Made by a program: the position numbers and the translations under genes | Shown: positions 49,301-62,030 of the stretch, piece after piece | Position numbering within the stretch: position 1 is the stretch's first letter | Layout of the letters: each line of letters begins with the position of its first letter | Origin: Heliocidaris tuberculata | Lineage: Eukaryota > Echinodermata > Echinoidea > Camarodonta > Echinometridae | Direction of reading: 5' to 3' | Assembly (NCBI GenBank): GCA_025618425.1 | Contig: CM046849.1 | Coordinates: 31,196,671 to 31,260,670 of the forward strand | Length of the DNA: 64,000 nucleotides | The notes under the pieces: generated by a model | What the model saw: only the letters and a program-made list of their open reading frames with translations | The model's database searches: none | What the model was told of the DNA's origin: nothing

Positions 49301-52300
49301 TTAGAGCCATTAGGTCAGTTTCTCATCATCGATTACCAATACAACAGGTGTTACGAGTTGGCGGAACTTTGATCGGATTAACATGAGAAAACAAGGATGG
49401 TTTTATGGGCTTGTACTACGTCCTGTGATAACAAACGTGTTCTTGAAACGTCTGGTGCGTCAGCAATCACACCATCCCTATAATGTTCACTTCAAATGAC
49501 TGTTTGATATTAGGTATTCGGTTTAATGATGTCAGCTGTTTCTCAAGATCATAATAGCTAGTTCATACGAGACTTGTAGTTTCAAAACTTTAAGTTAACA
49601 AAACGATGGCTGGCTAACAACGACGAGGGTTCACACGGGTCCAAAACAAGGATGCTCGTTGTTCTGAGACTACAACTCGAGCATTAGTCACTTAACATGA
49701 GCAGAGAGGTCATCGTTAACAATGATAAAAAATTTTATTCTGTCCACACAATCTGTAGCTATGAGGAGGACCCCCTGCTTCTCGTGATTTTGGCCTTAAC
49801 CACAAGCTTGCTTATGGTTCTGGAACTACAAGTAAACTTAAAATTTTGAAACTACGAGTCAGTTCATTCGGTCTGAAACTACAAGATAATTTAAAGTTTT
49901 GAAACTACATGCAAAAAAAAGTTTAGCTCCCTTCGTGTGAACCTGACTTATGATGATACCCAGTAATATCATTCGGTATAACATTTGATTTGGGGAGGTC
50001 ACACGTGTCAATATTATTTGTAAGCGACATGTCTGTAAGGTTGCAGCTCAAGAATTATTGTGTTTATCTTGGGTCACAGATATTGCCCAAATTTGAATGA
50101 AATTGCAACTATCTAAACTCTAGTATGATATACTAGTGTAGGACTGCATGTATGTGGGTGGAGAAGAGTGGAATTACATTTAGATCATCTTAAAGGGATT
50201 GATTAACTTTGTGAAAAATTGTAAAATCAGCTCAAATGCCAGTGAATTGTGTGCAGTCCTCTAACTACATATATAATTAAGGATATGTGAAAGTATGAGA
50301 GAAAATGGAACCCGTTTACTATCCTAAAAAAGAGAAAATCGCGATCAATCGCTAAAGCAAGTCGCTCGGCTTCTCCGCTGCGCTGCAGTCACAAAAACCA
50401 AGCACCAGCGCTTGGCGATTTCAGAGCGGGTTTCCAGCCCGTACGGTATTCTGTGATAGAGCGAGGTATGCCAACCGTAAGAGTTCTTTAGGGTTCGGTG
50501 GTACTCTATCCCGACATCACTGTTCAATCGTAAATATCTTGATATATAAACGACCGATCAGCTTATAAAACTCAGGCGATTCCTGTCTGAGCTAAAGGTT
50601 TGCAATTATGATTACAGCATTAGCTGGAACAGTGATTTTTTTTTTTTCAATCCTGGGCAAAGTTAATCAATGCCTTTAAAATGTTTCAAAGGAAATATGC
50701 TGCTTGGATCATGAATATAGTTGAATGAGATTTGAATGTATTTTGGAACACAGAATAGATGCAGCATTTAATACACAGTATGCAAAAAAGAGTTATATCC
50801 TTTATACAATATGTTTGGTTCATTGTAAGGGGATACATTTTCTGAAATTTACCATATTATGGCTGCTATTTGTGCACCTGAGTAGGTGAGTAGAAAAATG
50901 TAACCACTGTTTAGATAACTCATTTTGCTAAGGTGGAAATGATGAATACTAGACAGGAAACATTTATTTTGAAAAAAATACAAAAACCTCGTTCTTGTCA
51001 GGAAATGTGTGATAGGAAGCGGGTGATATGCTTACACGAATATAACAAACGCAATCCAGGAAAACTCTCACTGGGTTATGACGTGTTCTGAAGCCAATGG
51101 ACCGGCTGTGGCAAGTTTTTTGGCCGGTTAGCTCTTTGTTTTATCCTTATTTGTCTGCGCAGTCTGCAGTATCATGTGACGAGTTTTCCAAGTTACCCCC
51201 CCCCCCCCCCCACCTCCCACCCCCCATTAATGAGTCATGTTTGGGATCTGTTTGAGCCATCTTTTGTGAGATGGGAAGAGATAATCATGTGATTTGTCTT
51301 TGTTTGGGTGAACCGAACAGTCACATCTGGGAAATGGATATATGAAATGACACACACACAAAAACCATCATGTGGGGCCCTGTCCTTATTATTCATTCAT
51401 GGGACTAATGAATCAGTGAGTGTTTTCGTGCAATCAGAGATATTTTTCTAACTTTTGGGGAATTTCAACTCTTTTGTGTTTTCTGGAAACAAGGTCCTCC
51501 ATTTGTAATAATTGGCAACGTTTTATCCATTTTGCGCTAGTTTATGTCTTATGTAAAGCTAAAACTTTGAAGTTGGTGGAGCTTTAAGTTCTTCAGTAGG
51601 AATAAAAGTCATACACATAATGAAGCAGAGCCAAAGATGTTTAATTCTTCTTTTCCGATATAAAGAGCAGATTAGAACAATTTTCCAGGAAAAAAACTCA
51701 TACATACACTACCAAGGTTAGCACACCTTAAATTGCCTTGATTTTTATTTTTGTAAATCACTGATTCAAATAAAAAACAAAGAAATTTGTTTTTGGTTTT
51801 GTTGATGTGCAAAAAGAAGTCACTCAAAAATTACTTTTTGATTTTTTAAATTTTTGGCAAAAAAATTCATTTCAAGTGAGAGTGTTTGTACTTTGTACTA
51901 AATATAATGTCTGCAATAAAATGTACTGAAATAATCTCTTTCTCTTCAACATTTGAATGAATGAAAGAACTTTATTACCAAAAATTGATCACAATATAGT
52001 ATACATTTGAAAAACAAATCTTTGGTAATAGGACACCACTAGATAGCAATACTGCTAGTAGGGTGTGGCACCCTTGAGACAAATATGAATACACTTACAT
52101 TATAAATGGATTACATTGTAAAAAGATTGTATGACATAAAATATAGTAGCTACTATCTACAGGTAAGTAAGATGATATTTACAATGGGTGTTGAATATAC
52201 TCTTGTAATAAATGATCTTTTGTAGCTGTACAGAATGAATGGAAAGAGCATTTTCTTCTGATATCTTTCGGCAGACTATTCCATACTTCTGATCCTGCGA

Positions 52301-55300
52301 ATGATATTGAATTTTTTCCATGCTCTGTTCTCACTCTAGGCAAGAGTAGCGTCTTAGCATCTTTCTGCCTTGTATCATATTAGGGCTATAATTAAAACAA
52401 ATCAAATAAATCTGATTTTTTTTTTTTAACAAAATTTTTTAATCATTTTTTTTCCAACCCTATACACTACTCATTGTCTTCTAATCTCTCATTACGTGTC
52501 TGAGACTTACAGCTAGGAATTTCACTGAAACCGGGTGTATCTCATCCACATTGGATGGGTAACACATTCTAACCAAATGTGCATCATTCTTAGTACCAGA
52601 CTTATAACCTGATTAGCGGGTAATTAATTGTCAATTAAACACTTCCCTTGGATAGTGACGCTAGGGGTACGATCCATCTGGAAGGCAATAACAAAAGAAT
52701 CATATCTGCTTTGTGTAACTTGCAGTTTATACTGTACATTGTAGTTCATTTGTGCAAACATTCTCAATGTTTTTAGAAATTATTTTTCACACTGTGAAAG
52801 GATGTAAAATTTTAAGTTCCAAGCTTTCAAACTCTTTGAGTTAATATAAGTCCGTATGTTCCCATACAGGTGTACATGTATAAGACCCCATTAAATTACA
52901 GGTTTATAAGGAAAAACATTGTGTTGATAATTTAGCAGGGAATTGAGAGAGAGTTGAGATAGTAATTTCATTATCACCAGGTCATATCATTCAAAGAAAA
53001 GTATTGTCATCAATTATTTTCCAAAACAGATTTACACAAACTAGAACTTGCATAGTGTTTTTCTTGATACTCAATTAATTAATTAAATTTAATTGCATTA
53101 ATTATCATGCAATTTGCCACATGATGTTGTTTTTAGTTATCAAATGTTATAGGCAATTACTAAGTATTCTAACCACACATACATCTATGTATTTGTTTGT
53201 GTACAAACTACATTGTGTAATTACATATTTAAGTATGTGGTAGAAACAGAACAATATTCTCAGAAATTTGTACCATCTTGGATTATTTTATTGATGGACT
53301 CACGTGTTATCATGGATGTACAAATATCCACAGTGTTAGCAACTGAGCAGTACGTAGATGGCTATACCAGTATATTTCATTTATTGATTTCTTGTGCCAA
53401 TGCATGTCTAGATGAAGTTTGTTCAAGTTAATATTGGCTGATTGCTTGAAGTTGACCTTATTTAGGATTTAGGACAAAGATTTCATAAAGTTATATGCAT
53501 GCCATCGAGTAAGCTGTTAGGTCAAACAACAACAAATAGACTGCTATATGCACATTTTTTCCCTTCATATTTAATGCCAGCATATTTGTTTTACTACTTT
53601 CCTACATTATGCACTAGTTGTAGGCTTCCTTCGATTTATTTCTAAAAAAATTACTAGAAGGCGATTTTTTTTTTTAAATTACACCCTATAGAATGCAGCG
53701 ATTCTTTAGTTCTGTAAAAAAAAAAAACGACATGCAAATCCTTAATGCAATATTGTACTTAGTAACAGGTTTTGAGCATGAGGGCTTAGAATGTGTTTTG
53801 TAGACAAATGATACTTTTAAGTCGAAAGCACTACTCTTATACTAAAGTACTTCACAGCCTCTATGTAGATGTAAAGATTATGTAAATGTATTCCAAGTAA
53901 TGTACAATAGAATATGATCACCCTACAATTTTCCTGTGTAGCAGTGAAGTGGATGAAAGGATTATCATAGCTACAGTATTATGAAATTCTTGTCTAGGCA
54001 TTGGAATCGTAAGTGGTTCTCTATAATAGCCTATTTTTAATTTGAACTAAATCCTTTTCTCTAGGAACAGTTCAGAATTCATAATGAAAGGAATGTAGTC
54101 CCGCAGAGTTAATCTGTAGGGGTGCAAGAGAAGGAAATTGTGAGTCGCACAGCACGAGTTCTCACCCTCCCTGTGCAGGAGAATTTTGGTAACGTCACCG
54201 TTGGTTTACTGAGGTATCACTTTATACAGCCTGTAATCTTTCTGTTGTTGCTCAAAGATGAAAAGTGATGATTAGGAGGCCTGCTGAAGATTGTCAATTT
54301 TTTGTTAGTTTCAAGGTGTAGATGTGGTCTGATTTCTTAGGAACCAATTGACATGTTGACTAAGATAAGAAAGAGATTTATATCTGGAAAAAAATTTAGA
54401 AAATGGAAAGAGAGAAAGAGAGAGGGCGGGGAGAGAAGAAGTAGATAAAGGCATTCAAAGATGCTTTTTATTGATTTTGAACTTCTTTTTCAGTATTAAG
54501 ATTTTACATTAATTCTTATTGGAGAAATGAAAGAATGATAGTGTGAGCATGTATGCAAATCAATGTAACCATGCTAAATGTAGACATCAGTTAATTGCCA
54601 TATCAGTTCAAAGGATGATTACATGAATGTACTTTGACATAGATTTGTTCAAGTGTTGACATTGTTCTACATGTATACACATCATGTACCTCGATCAAGC
54701 CCTGTACTGATGCAAACTTGCAAATGTACTGCGATATCAGATGTTTATCAGAGATATTGTGGCTTACTGTATCAGTCCATTGATAATTATCATGATGTTA
54801 CTTACCGGTGCATGTGCAAGTGTAGGGGATATGGGCTAGAGCTATATTTAGGTGGGAAAACTGCTTTTGGAGCCCTGATCGGCTTTCCGATCAAGCCAGA
54901 AATACTTGGACTTTGTGCTATTAATCCGTCTACACAATGAACTCTTTTGAAGTTTCTATCATGATATCACTGAGATGTATGGCTTCTTAATAATATTTAT
55001 AAAACGGGTTCAAGAATGTAGCCATCCTGATTGGTCAAATAACACCACGTGACCGTGCAAAAAAAAAAGTGATAACGCACGGCCAGGGGACTAACGCACG
55101 GCTAATCCGGATCAAACACTAAGATTGTAAGAAAACACTAAGATTGTAGACCCGTTTTATAAAACTATTAATACATGGTCGTGAGTTCGTGCGTTAGTGC
55201 GATCCAGCAACACGCAGGTTTTTATCGTGGTGTCTAACACACTCGGCTACGCCTCGTGTGTTAGTACACCACGATAAAAACCTTTGTGTTGCTAGATCGC

Positions 55301-55994
55301 ACTAACGCACTCTCAACCATGTATTAATAGTATACTGTAACATCCCACTAGTGAATAAACACAAACTGAAAAAAGTATTGTTGCTGTGAATGCTAGTTAT
55401 TCGTGTATATATAACTGCTCCCTAATGAAATGATGAATTGTCTGTACCTGAAATTGAAAAAGGGTAATATGCTCCATCATTGAAAGTATGCAAGTACCAA
55501 TGTCATATCATAGTGAATTTCAAAATGAGCTCTTTCTTTTTAAAAAGTGAACTTTGTCAAATTAAGTCAGTGGAGAAAATACAAATAACATTAATTTTCT
55601 TAGGAGAGAGAGAAGGGAGAAAAGGAGTATAGCCTGAAAGGTAGATTATACTTGAATCATAAATGTTTAATAACAGATTGTATACAGTTTTAAAGCTGTG
55701 AGGGTGTAAGATGCCAACTTTTGTTGTGTTTTTTTTGGGGGGGGGTTGCACAAAACTTGAAATATCAGATAAATGTGTAACATATTGCATTGTAATTTTT
55801 TGGCAATGACATTTTTCGATAATTTTATTTATATTTTTTTCACTTGCAGTGCCAGTGGAGGAGAGCTACACCAGTACTGTGTGGCTGACAAGGAAGATGG
55901 TTTCTGTGAGAGAGATGTGGTCAGACTACTACGACAGATTATAGAGGGCGTTCATTATTTACATTCACAGAACATAGCTCATCTTGATCTAAAG
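46148..55994 (+). CDS. STK17: DRAK-type Ser/Thr kinase (STK17A/STK17B-like), two exons seen, partial at both ends (gene-level entry)
   Basis: Exons 46148-46360 and 55850-55994 join in frame (Tyr codon split ta|t) to give about 120 residues of kinase domain, subdomains I to VIb. The first exon carries the end of the Gly-rich loop (RGRFAVV), the ATP-binding Lys in YAGKF (codon 46209-46211) and the alpha-C Glu in ILKEI. The second ends with the catalytic loop HLDLK, whose Asp is at 55986-55988. HxD as HLD, 'LHEVYE' before the hinge and 'EGVxYLH' match DRAK1/DRAK2 better than DAPK1-3. In vertebrates these kinases are mostly nuclear, pro-apoptotic or immune regulators. The start exon, DFG and activation loop are not in the visible sequence. 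Same strand as HECW and directly downstream of it. Confidence 0.92.
48180..48889 (+). mobile_element. 710-bp TIR element with nested inner inverted repeats
   Basis: The left end GGTGCGTCTTCATCAGAACG continues into GCTCTAGCCCGCT; the right end is the inverse, ending GTTCTGATGAAGACACACC, so the TIRs are about 40 bp. A second inverted pair lies inside: GCGTCTTCATCAGCCCGAAG near 48360 and CTTCGG...CTGATGAAGACGC near 48750-48799. AATAGCCCGCT is repeated several times. More CpG-rich than its surroundings. No transposase frame seen. Confidence 0.78.
48737..48748. promoter_or_regulatory. NRF1-like palindrome inside the 710-bp TIR element
   Basis: TGCGCATGCGCA is a perfect match to the NRF1 consensus. 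It lies in the CpG-rich part of the transposable element in the DRAK intron. Only the sequence match supports this. Confidence 0.3.
48892..49115 (+). mobile_element. tRNA-derived SINE, copy 3
   Basis: Same subfamily as copy 2: TACTGGTGAAACTTCTCTTG, GGTCGATCCTCGCTCCGTGC, GGTACCTGG and GGAAGAGCAGTATTGATATT. The Deu core is partly eroded. It directly abuts the right end of the 710-bp TIR element. Confidence 0.75.
49555..49950 (+). mobile_element. TAGCT-ended foldback element, family D copy 3
   Basis: Starts TAGCTAGTTCATACGAGACT and ends TTCGTGTGAACCTGACTTA. Shares 'gtttcaaaactttaa' and 'aactacaagataa' blocks with the other two copies, but is more diverged. Confidence 0.5.
50190..50679 (+). mobile_element. 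TTAA-flanked MITE, family C copy 2
   Basis: 490 bp, differing from copy 1 at a few per cent of positions. Starts TTAAAGGGATTGATTAACTT and ends AAGTTAATCAATGCCTTTAA. The end inverted repeats match at 21 of 22 positions. Inserted in the DRAK intron. The minus-strand open frame spans 50345-50527. Confidence 0.82.
51953..52382 (-). mobile_element. 5'-truncated LINE with reverse-transcriptase C-terminus
   Basis: On the minus strand, 52379 down to the TAA at 52181-52179 is open without an ATG. It encodes [40 protein letters not shown] and [20 protein letters not shown], ending IQHPL. The 'SFxGSxVWNSLPxDIR' pattern is the usual C-terminal end of non-LTR reverse transcriptases (CR1/L2/jockey-like). 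A 3' UTR follows, ending in an ATTC-type repeat at about 51953. Truncated at 52382, where a stop precedes. Confidence 0.8.
54985..55330. mobile_element. Palindromic MITE with a 166-bp hairpin
   Basis: The hairpin spans 55165-55330. The left arm starts CTATTAATACATGG and carries GTGCGTTAGTGCGATC and TTTTTATCGTGGTGT; the right arm is its near-exact inverse ending CCATGTATTAATAG. The centre is near 55248. Upstream, TTATAAAACGGGTT (about 54998) is the inverse of ACCCGTTTTATAA (about 55150). Direct repeats AACACTAAGATTGTA and AACGCACGGC lie between them. Confidence 0.8.
55850..55994 (+). CDS. STK17: DRAK kinase exon: hinge to catalytic loop
   Basis: Encodes [40 protein letters not shown] and NIAHLDLK. 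The hinge-following AxGGE and the HLDLK catalytic loop are intact. It ends in phase 0 just before the expected PxN metal-binding residues, which would be in the next exon. Confidence 0.95.
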
Positions 55995-58308
55995 GTAATT
56001 TAGTAAACCTATTGTAAGGTTTTGTAGTGCATAGAATATATACTTACAGAAAAGACTGAGGAAAGGGAAGGAGAGAGAGTGTGTGAGAGAGTGATAAAGA
56101 GAGAATGGGGAAGAGGGAAAAGTGTATAATAAACAATCTTGAAAATACTTCTCATGAAGTACAGAGAAAACAGAAAATATTGTGGCCTCACAATAAGAGA
56201 TAAATGTCAAGGAACAAAATAGAATTGGGCAGAGAGAGAGAGGAAGAAGAAGAGAAATTTAGAGGTACAGAAAGAGAGAAAAATGGACATGTTTATAAAA
56301 GCCAAAATAGTGAAGATGTGCTTGATATGGGTATAATAAATAATTCAATATTATGATGCGAATCCCTTGGCTGAAACAAATGAATGTATATTCAAATTAT
56401 TAACAATAGAGAAGCCATGAACAAAGACAGAAAGCATTGGAAATTTAGGTTCATAATTCAAGACAATAGACAGCATTGTTACAAGTCATGCCAAGTGTAT
56501 CACAGGTGGCATAGATGAAAGAGAGAAACAAAGAATGAGAAAATTCAGGATAGAGGGTTATAAAAAAAAAATGTAGCAAGCTTGGATGACGTAGCTAGCA
56601 AGTTGGATAAGGAAGTCCCGATCACATGTAGGATGTATACAGAGGACACATGGAAATAAGCAATCAACGGAGCGGCCAGGGACGTAGGGCACGTGCTACC
56701 TGCCCCCCTCCCTCTGGTATCCGCACCCCTGGATGGGGGTAGATTCCTGTAGGGATTACCCCTCCAGAGAGATGTGTTTGGAAGTATTTGGAAGTAAGAT
56801 TTGGGAGTTTTGTTTTTGTATATGCATGTGCCAAGTTTCAAAAATCTTATTCATTTATGATATGGATGGTTTTATAAGTAGAAGCAAGCCTACGGCCCTC
56901 TTCTTTGCTCCCTCCCCCCCCCCCCCCCCCCCCCCATGTACACACACTCTTTTTGTCACATTCTTCGTAAAATCATTAATATTTTTATGCTTTCAAATGT
57001 GGGACTGATTAAGGATCAAAATTAAACATGATTAGAGGATTTGTATTTCAAATTTAGAATTTGATAAGCTCATTGAATACACACTAACTTGATTTATTGT
57101 GGATTTAGTCAGCTTTTTGCAATGGGGAAGAACTGCCAGATACATAGCAATTGATATATAGGGATTTTGCAAGGGTAATTCTAGCTTGCCTCATGAACTT
57201 GTGAAGGCAAGGAACGCCCACATTCTAAACTTGCCACAGGTCTTGGAAGCAAGCCCAGAAGAAACCCCTAGCAATCTAAAATTAGAGAACTTAGGTGGAA
57301 TCATTTGTCATGGAGTCTCTGTTTTGAAAGTCAAGTGAAGTTTCTTGGCAGCCATTCTGTTATGCAGAGCTTCTTATACAATGTACTACATACATGTAGG
57401 GGAAGGAACACCAATGGAGTGATCAGATTCTTTATTCCTGAGCATTTTCCATGTATGTCAGCAAGATGTGTAAGAAAGGAAAAGAAAATATATATGTCAA
57501 AGAAGAAATAAAGACAAAATTCAAGCACATTCATAGCTATACATGGCAGATCAATGTAAATGTGTCCTCTTGAATAGGAATCTAGCTTGATCGATATGTT
57601 GTTTTACTTGAGTGAGGGTGAGGAAGGTAGAAGCTCTCTCAAAGGAAAGTAAAAATTATGAAAGCAACTTTCCAGAAGCAGACATTTATAACCAGATTTC
57701 TGAGATAGGGTCCATGGATAGACCAAGACAATAATGGTTGAAAGTTCTTCTTATGCCGACAATCATATTTGCTATTCAGGGTCGTCAGCGCCTTTCTCAT
57801 TCTCTGGCATCCAGAGTTACAAAATTTGAGAGGCTATTATCTTGAGATATATTTGCTTGTCCAGGGGCAAAGATGAAAGAGGAGGACCCGTTTGTGGTAT
57901 TTTTTTAAAAGCAAGTCACGTTTTTCATCTCACTTGAGGTTGTTACCTAGACCAGTCAGCTGAGTGACTGTCACCATCAATTCCGATCTCCTTCAGCAAG
58001 ACGTCCAATGATCTGCCTGTCCTGCGCTTCTGTGACAAATAGGCTGAGAGTTCTTGACACTTGCAGCCATGCCAGGAGTCATTTCCACACTTGGCCTGTC
58101 CCAAAATAAAACTTGACCCAGTGATACACTTTATCTTATTCTTATGAAACCATCCTTCAGGAGGTTGAGGAGATGATGCAAGGGAATTTGGACCTCAAAA
58201 GATCCTGGCAAAATATGTTGGGGTGTTTTTTCCTGTAGAAATAATTTTCTTCCATATGGCTTGTGAAATTTCTTTTATGGTCTGTTTTTGGACAGTATAT
58301 CGTTTGTT

Positions 58309-58367
58309 GAGAGCCAGAAGGGCATTAACTTGTATTATGTGACACAGAGTTAACGCCCTTCTGGCTC
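58309..58367. repeat. 21-bp inverted repeat (stem-loop)
   Basis: Arms 58309-58329 and 58347-58367 (AGAGCCAGAAGGGCATTAAC and its inverse) match at 20 of 21 positions around a 17-nt loop. Related words occur at 31019-31039 (GCCAGAAGGATGTTAACTC) and inverted at about 58446-58470. Confidence 0.75.
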
Positions 58368-58513
58368 TTATGAGACGATAATGTTCTTTTACATTTTGTG
58401 CTAAGAGCCAAATGCAACTCAAATATTTTTACATTGGGTTACAGTACTTAATGCTATTCTGGCTTTCAGCACATGATATGTTTGGGCTAAAAAGTGATGA
58501 AATTTTCAGTATT

Positions 58514-58930
58514 TTAACCCTTTCAAGACAATTAACCACATTTTGTGGTTTGGTTCAATAACTTTTGATTCAGAGCTCTAAAAATTATACCAGATGCATG
58601 AGTAGAAAGAGCAAAATTTTTTGCACAAACTATGTCCATTTTTGTTGCATGACCATATTGCGTTTTATGGCAGGAATTTTAAAAACGAGAATAAGCTTTA
58701 AAATCCTTAAATTGGCAACACATTGAGAGGTTCAAAATCATTGTTTTTTTATCAAAATTGGCAACTTTTTAAACTTTTAGTCAAAGTTCCTTACCATGTA
58801 AGTTATTTTCAAAGACATTACATTTTATTAGAACCATGTAGCACTAAAAGAAAAATATTATTGTTGCCAATTTGAAGATCAAAATGTGATCAATTTAGCC
58901 CTGAAATAATTCTTGTCCTGAAAGGGTTAA
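58514..58930 (+). mobile_element. TTAA-flanked MITE, family B copy 2
   Basis: About 417 bp with 17-bp terminal repeats, TTAACCCTTTCAAGACA and TGTCCTGAAAGGGTTAA, matching at 16 of 17 positions. Same internal sequence as 16246-16657, for example CCAGATGCATGAGTAGAAAG. Confidence 0.78.
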
Positions 58931-60074
58931 GCTGTTAGCAGTGAAAGATGGATGCCCTGGTAAAATATGTCAGTCATGATGAGGCAGGTACATGTATGAG
59001 GAAGAGGTGGTACAGTATTTGAGGCAATTATGAAGCATGTATTACCCTCAGAGTTTGAAGTAGATTCCCTGCATATCATTCATTCATTCATATTTGACAT
59101 TTCTTTTTGAATCTCTAGAGGGTTTAGGAAAACTCTCTTGTTGTCTGATGATAAATCCCAAAGTATTCTGAGTTTTCTGACAAGTACATTAAAGGTTTGA
59201 AGTACTGAGTCTTGTTGCCCGTCTATCTCTGGAAATTTTGCGAGTTTAGCTAGCACTGCTGCAGGGGTGAATTGGTGCCAGTATGATTGCAAAGGATTTT
59301 AGAATATTACTTGTAGTTCATATGTACTAGTGAAATTTGAACATTTAAAGCCTGAAGGTGAATTTCATAGTCCATATGGGGTCGAGTTTGTAGGATGAAT
59401 AAGGGCTTCAATGCGTACAATAGAGCTTATATTCAATGAACCCCCCCCCCCCCCATAAGAAAAATATAATTGATAAATAGGATAAATAAATAAATAAAAA
59501 TTAAGAATAAATTTAAGAAATGTAAGGGATTTGCAATTTTTGTCAGGCCTATGTTTGCATAAAAAATATAATTCATGTAATTTTAGTTTCATTAGCCTAA
59601 TGAAGAAACTACACAAGAAGTGCGTGGATTGGAGAAAATGAATATTCCTTTTTTCACCTGTTCTTCTTTTTCTTTTTTTTTTCTTTTTTTACTATTGACC
59701 AATCCCTCCAAAGAGTAAACAAAATGGTTAACACCAAAGAGTAGTTAGACCAAATCAATTGAATTTTTGATTAAAAGAAAAATAAGCAAACAGCACGTCC
59801 AACAATGGACTGGTGGGTGCATGGACCATTACAATTTTACTCACTGACCAAGGAGAACTGATTCAAAAAGTGGATGTTGCGTGCATAGAGGCCATTAGTG
59901 ATGGAAGAGGGCAAAAACTCTTTGTGATGTCAGGGTTTTTGTTCTATTTTTTTTTTTTTTACTGTGAGCAACTCTTTTGTTGGTATTTGCGTGTTTGCTG
60001 TTTTCCTGCATTTGGCAAGGACATGAGTATTGTTTTGTAATGTTATGTTTGTGTGATGGTTGGTCAAGAGGAAA

Positions 60075-60230
60075 GGGTGAGAGAGAGAGAGAGGTAGAGA
60101 GACAAAGAGAGAGAGAGAGAGAGACAAAGAGAGGGATAGGGAGAGATAGAGAGAGAGAGAGGACAAGAAAATAGAGAGAGGGAGAGAGGGGGGAGGGTGG
60201 AGAAGGAGTGAGTTTAGAAAAGAGAAAAAA
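60075..60230 (+). repeat. GA-rich microsatellite
   Basis: (GA)n, AGAGAGACAAAGAG and GGGAGAGAGG runs over about 150 nt in the DRAK intron. Purine-rich strand is +. Confidence 0.9.
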
Positions 60231-61837
60231 GAAAGTCTGGAATTGTAACTGATGTTGTTGATTTGCAGAATCTATTTCATTCAGAAAACATAAATAAAAT
60301 CATAAAAAGGGTCAAATCATAGCATAAAGATACACAGGAGAAGACAATTTAGCCTAGAAAGCTCAAAAAACTCTGGAAGACATGTAAAAATCAGCAACCA
60401 TCCTTTTTTAATCTAACTTTTTCTATTGAAATATAAAAACAATACTTTTGAATACTGAGCTCTGACCATGATAATAACTAAACGGGGTCATGCAAGTTGC
60501 AACGTGATGAAACTGACCCATATGTCTGTGCCCATAAAGATTAAACACCGGTTACAATTAAAACAAACAACCCTTGACCAGTACCTGGAGCCGATGATTA
60601 CGTCAATTCACAAATCCTCTTGTCCTGTCTGACCAGTGGGCAGTTGCCTGGACTTATTGAGAGTCAATTCTAGATCAGAAACTGATCTACTTTTAATTAA
60701 ATGACCATGAATCATTAAGCGATTATGCACTGGAATTTTGTTTTATTATTATTCCTTTCAGGGCTTCGTTTATAAACTTTTTCCGCCTTTTTTTGCTATC
60801 CTTGACACAAATTTGTTGAGCCTTGGTATTTTCATTTATCTGTTGTCACTCCATTAACAAGTTTTTGTTTTCACATTTGAAAAAATGTCATTAGATATAG
60901 AGGCACTATTAAAAAGGGGTATGCTGTAAAAGGAATTGGTGCTACATGTAGCTGTTTTGTGAACTTTACACTAATTGGTTCTTAGCATGAGGTCTTACTC
61001 TTGTTAATGATTAATGAAAGCTTTATCTGAATTTGAATAAAATATGTATCATATCTACAAAGATAAGCATTGGAGGACTTCTTGTTTCATATGAGGAAAA
61101 AAAAAAGGGAGTGGTGTTTTGGGGTTTTTTTAACCACAACAAGCTGAATTCTTTAAAATGAAACGAGCATGATTATAAGTTTTCTTCTTCCTGTCTTATG
61201 TGATTGTATAATTTTGTACAGGCCTATACAGCCTTTGCCTTATCATTATCAAGTGTCTCTGTGTTTAAGGTTGTATGGAACTTTCGTAGATGGAAAATCA
61301 TATATATTGTTATTTTTTAATTCTCCCATAAAGTTACCTTAGTTATCTTAGATTTAGTTGTTGTTTTTTTAATTTCAGGTACTATTTAATGGAAGGGGGG
61401 TGGTCATATTTTTTTAGGGAGGGGACCATGTCCCCGATCAGTGCATATCCCTTTAAATAAGATATGTTCAGAATTGAGGAAATATTATTCCTGTCAAGAA
61501 TGCAGTGGGAAGGATCAGGCAGCATTCCATCATGTTCTCGGTCTTATCATCACTGCAAGTTGGTAAAATAAATAACATTCCTTCTATCAACTGATACTCA
61601 CAATAGCATGTGTGACAACATTTGGGACTTTTGGACAGGCTTCTGTTCTTGACTAAGTATCAAGGGCAAAGTCAAAGCAAAGTGAGAGAGGGAAACTAAT
61701 GTTGGTGGAGATGTAATTACTGAGGTCAAAGGTTAATTTTAAAAGGTAATGTTTTAACTTTTAGAAGTACATGTGTAATATTTCCTGTCCGAAAGGTAAT
61801 TAATGGTATCAAGAGTGATCAGGGATTTGCTCATGGC

Positions 61838-62030
61838 TTTATTTTGTCAAAAGTATAAGTTTAGGGTTGTAATTTGGATTAAGGTTAGACTTAGGGTTAG
61901 GTTTAAAGTTAGGTTTAGGGTTAGGATTGGGGTTGGGTCCGTGTTTGAAGTTAGGACTTTGCTTGGTGCAGGAAATCCTCTTGGAAGCAATTGTTGCCAA
62001 AGCATGTATTGTACCCTCCAAAGCCAGATT
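61838..62030 (+). repeat. Interspersed repeat with telomere-like core, copy 4
   Basis: TTTATTTTGTCAAAAGTATA, then degenerate GGGTTAGG runs (61863-61940), GGGTCCGTGTTTGAAGTTAG and AAGCATGTATTGTACC. In the DRAK intron. Confidence 0.65.

Larger units (their letters stand above)
46361..55849 (+). other. STK17: DRAK intron, 9.5 kb
   Basis: Contains the 710-bp TIR element, SINE copy 3, family D copy 3, family C copy 2, the truncated LINE, the palindromic MITE and a poly-C run (51196-51210). No further exon recognised. Confidence 0.7.
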
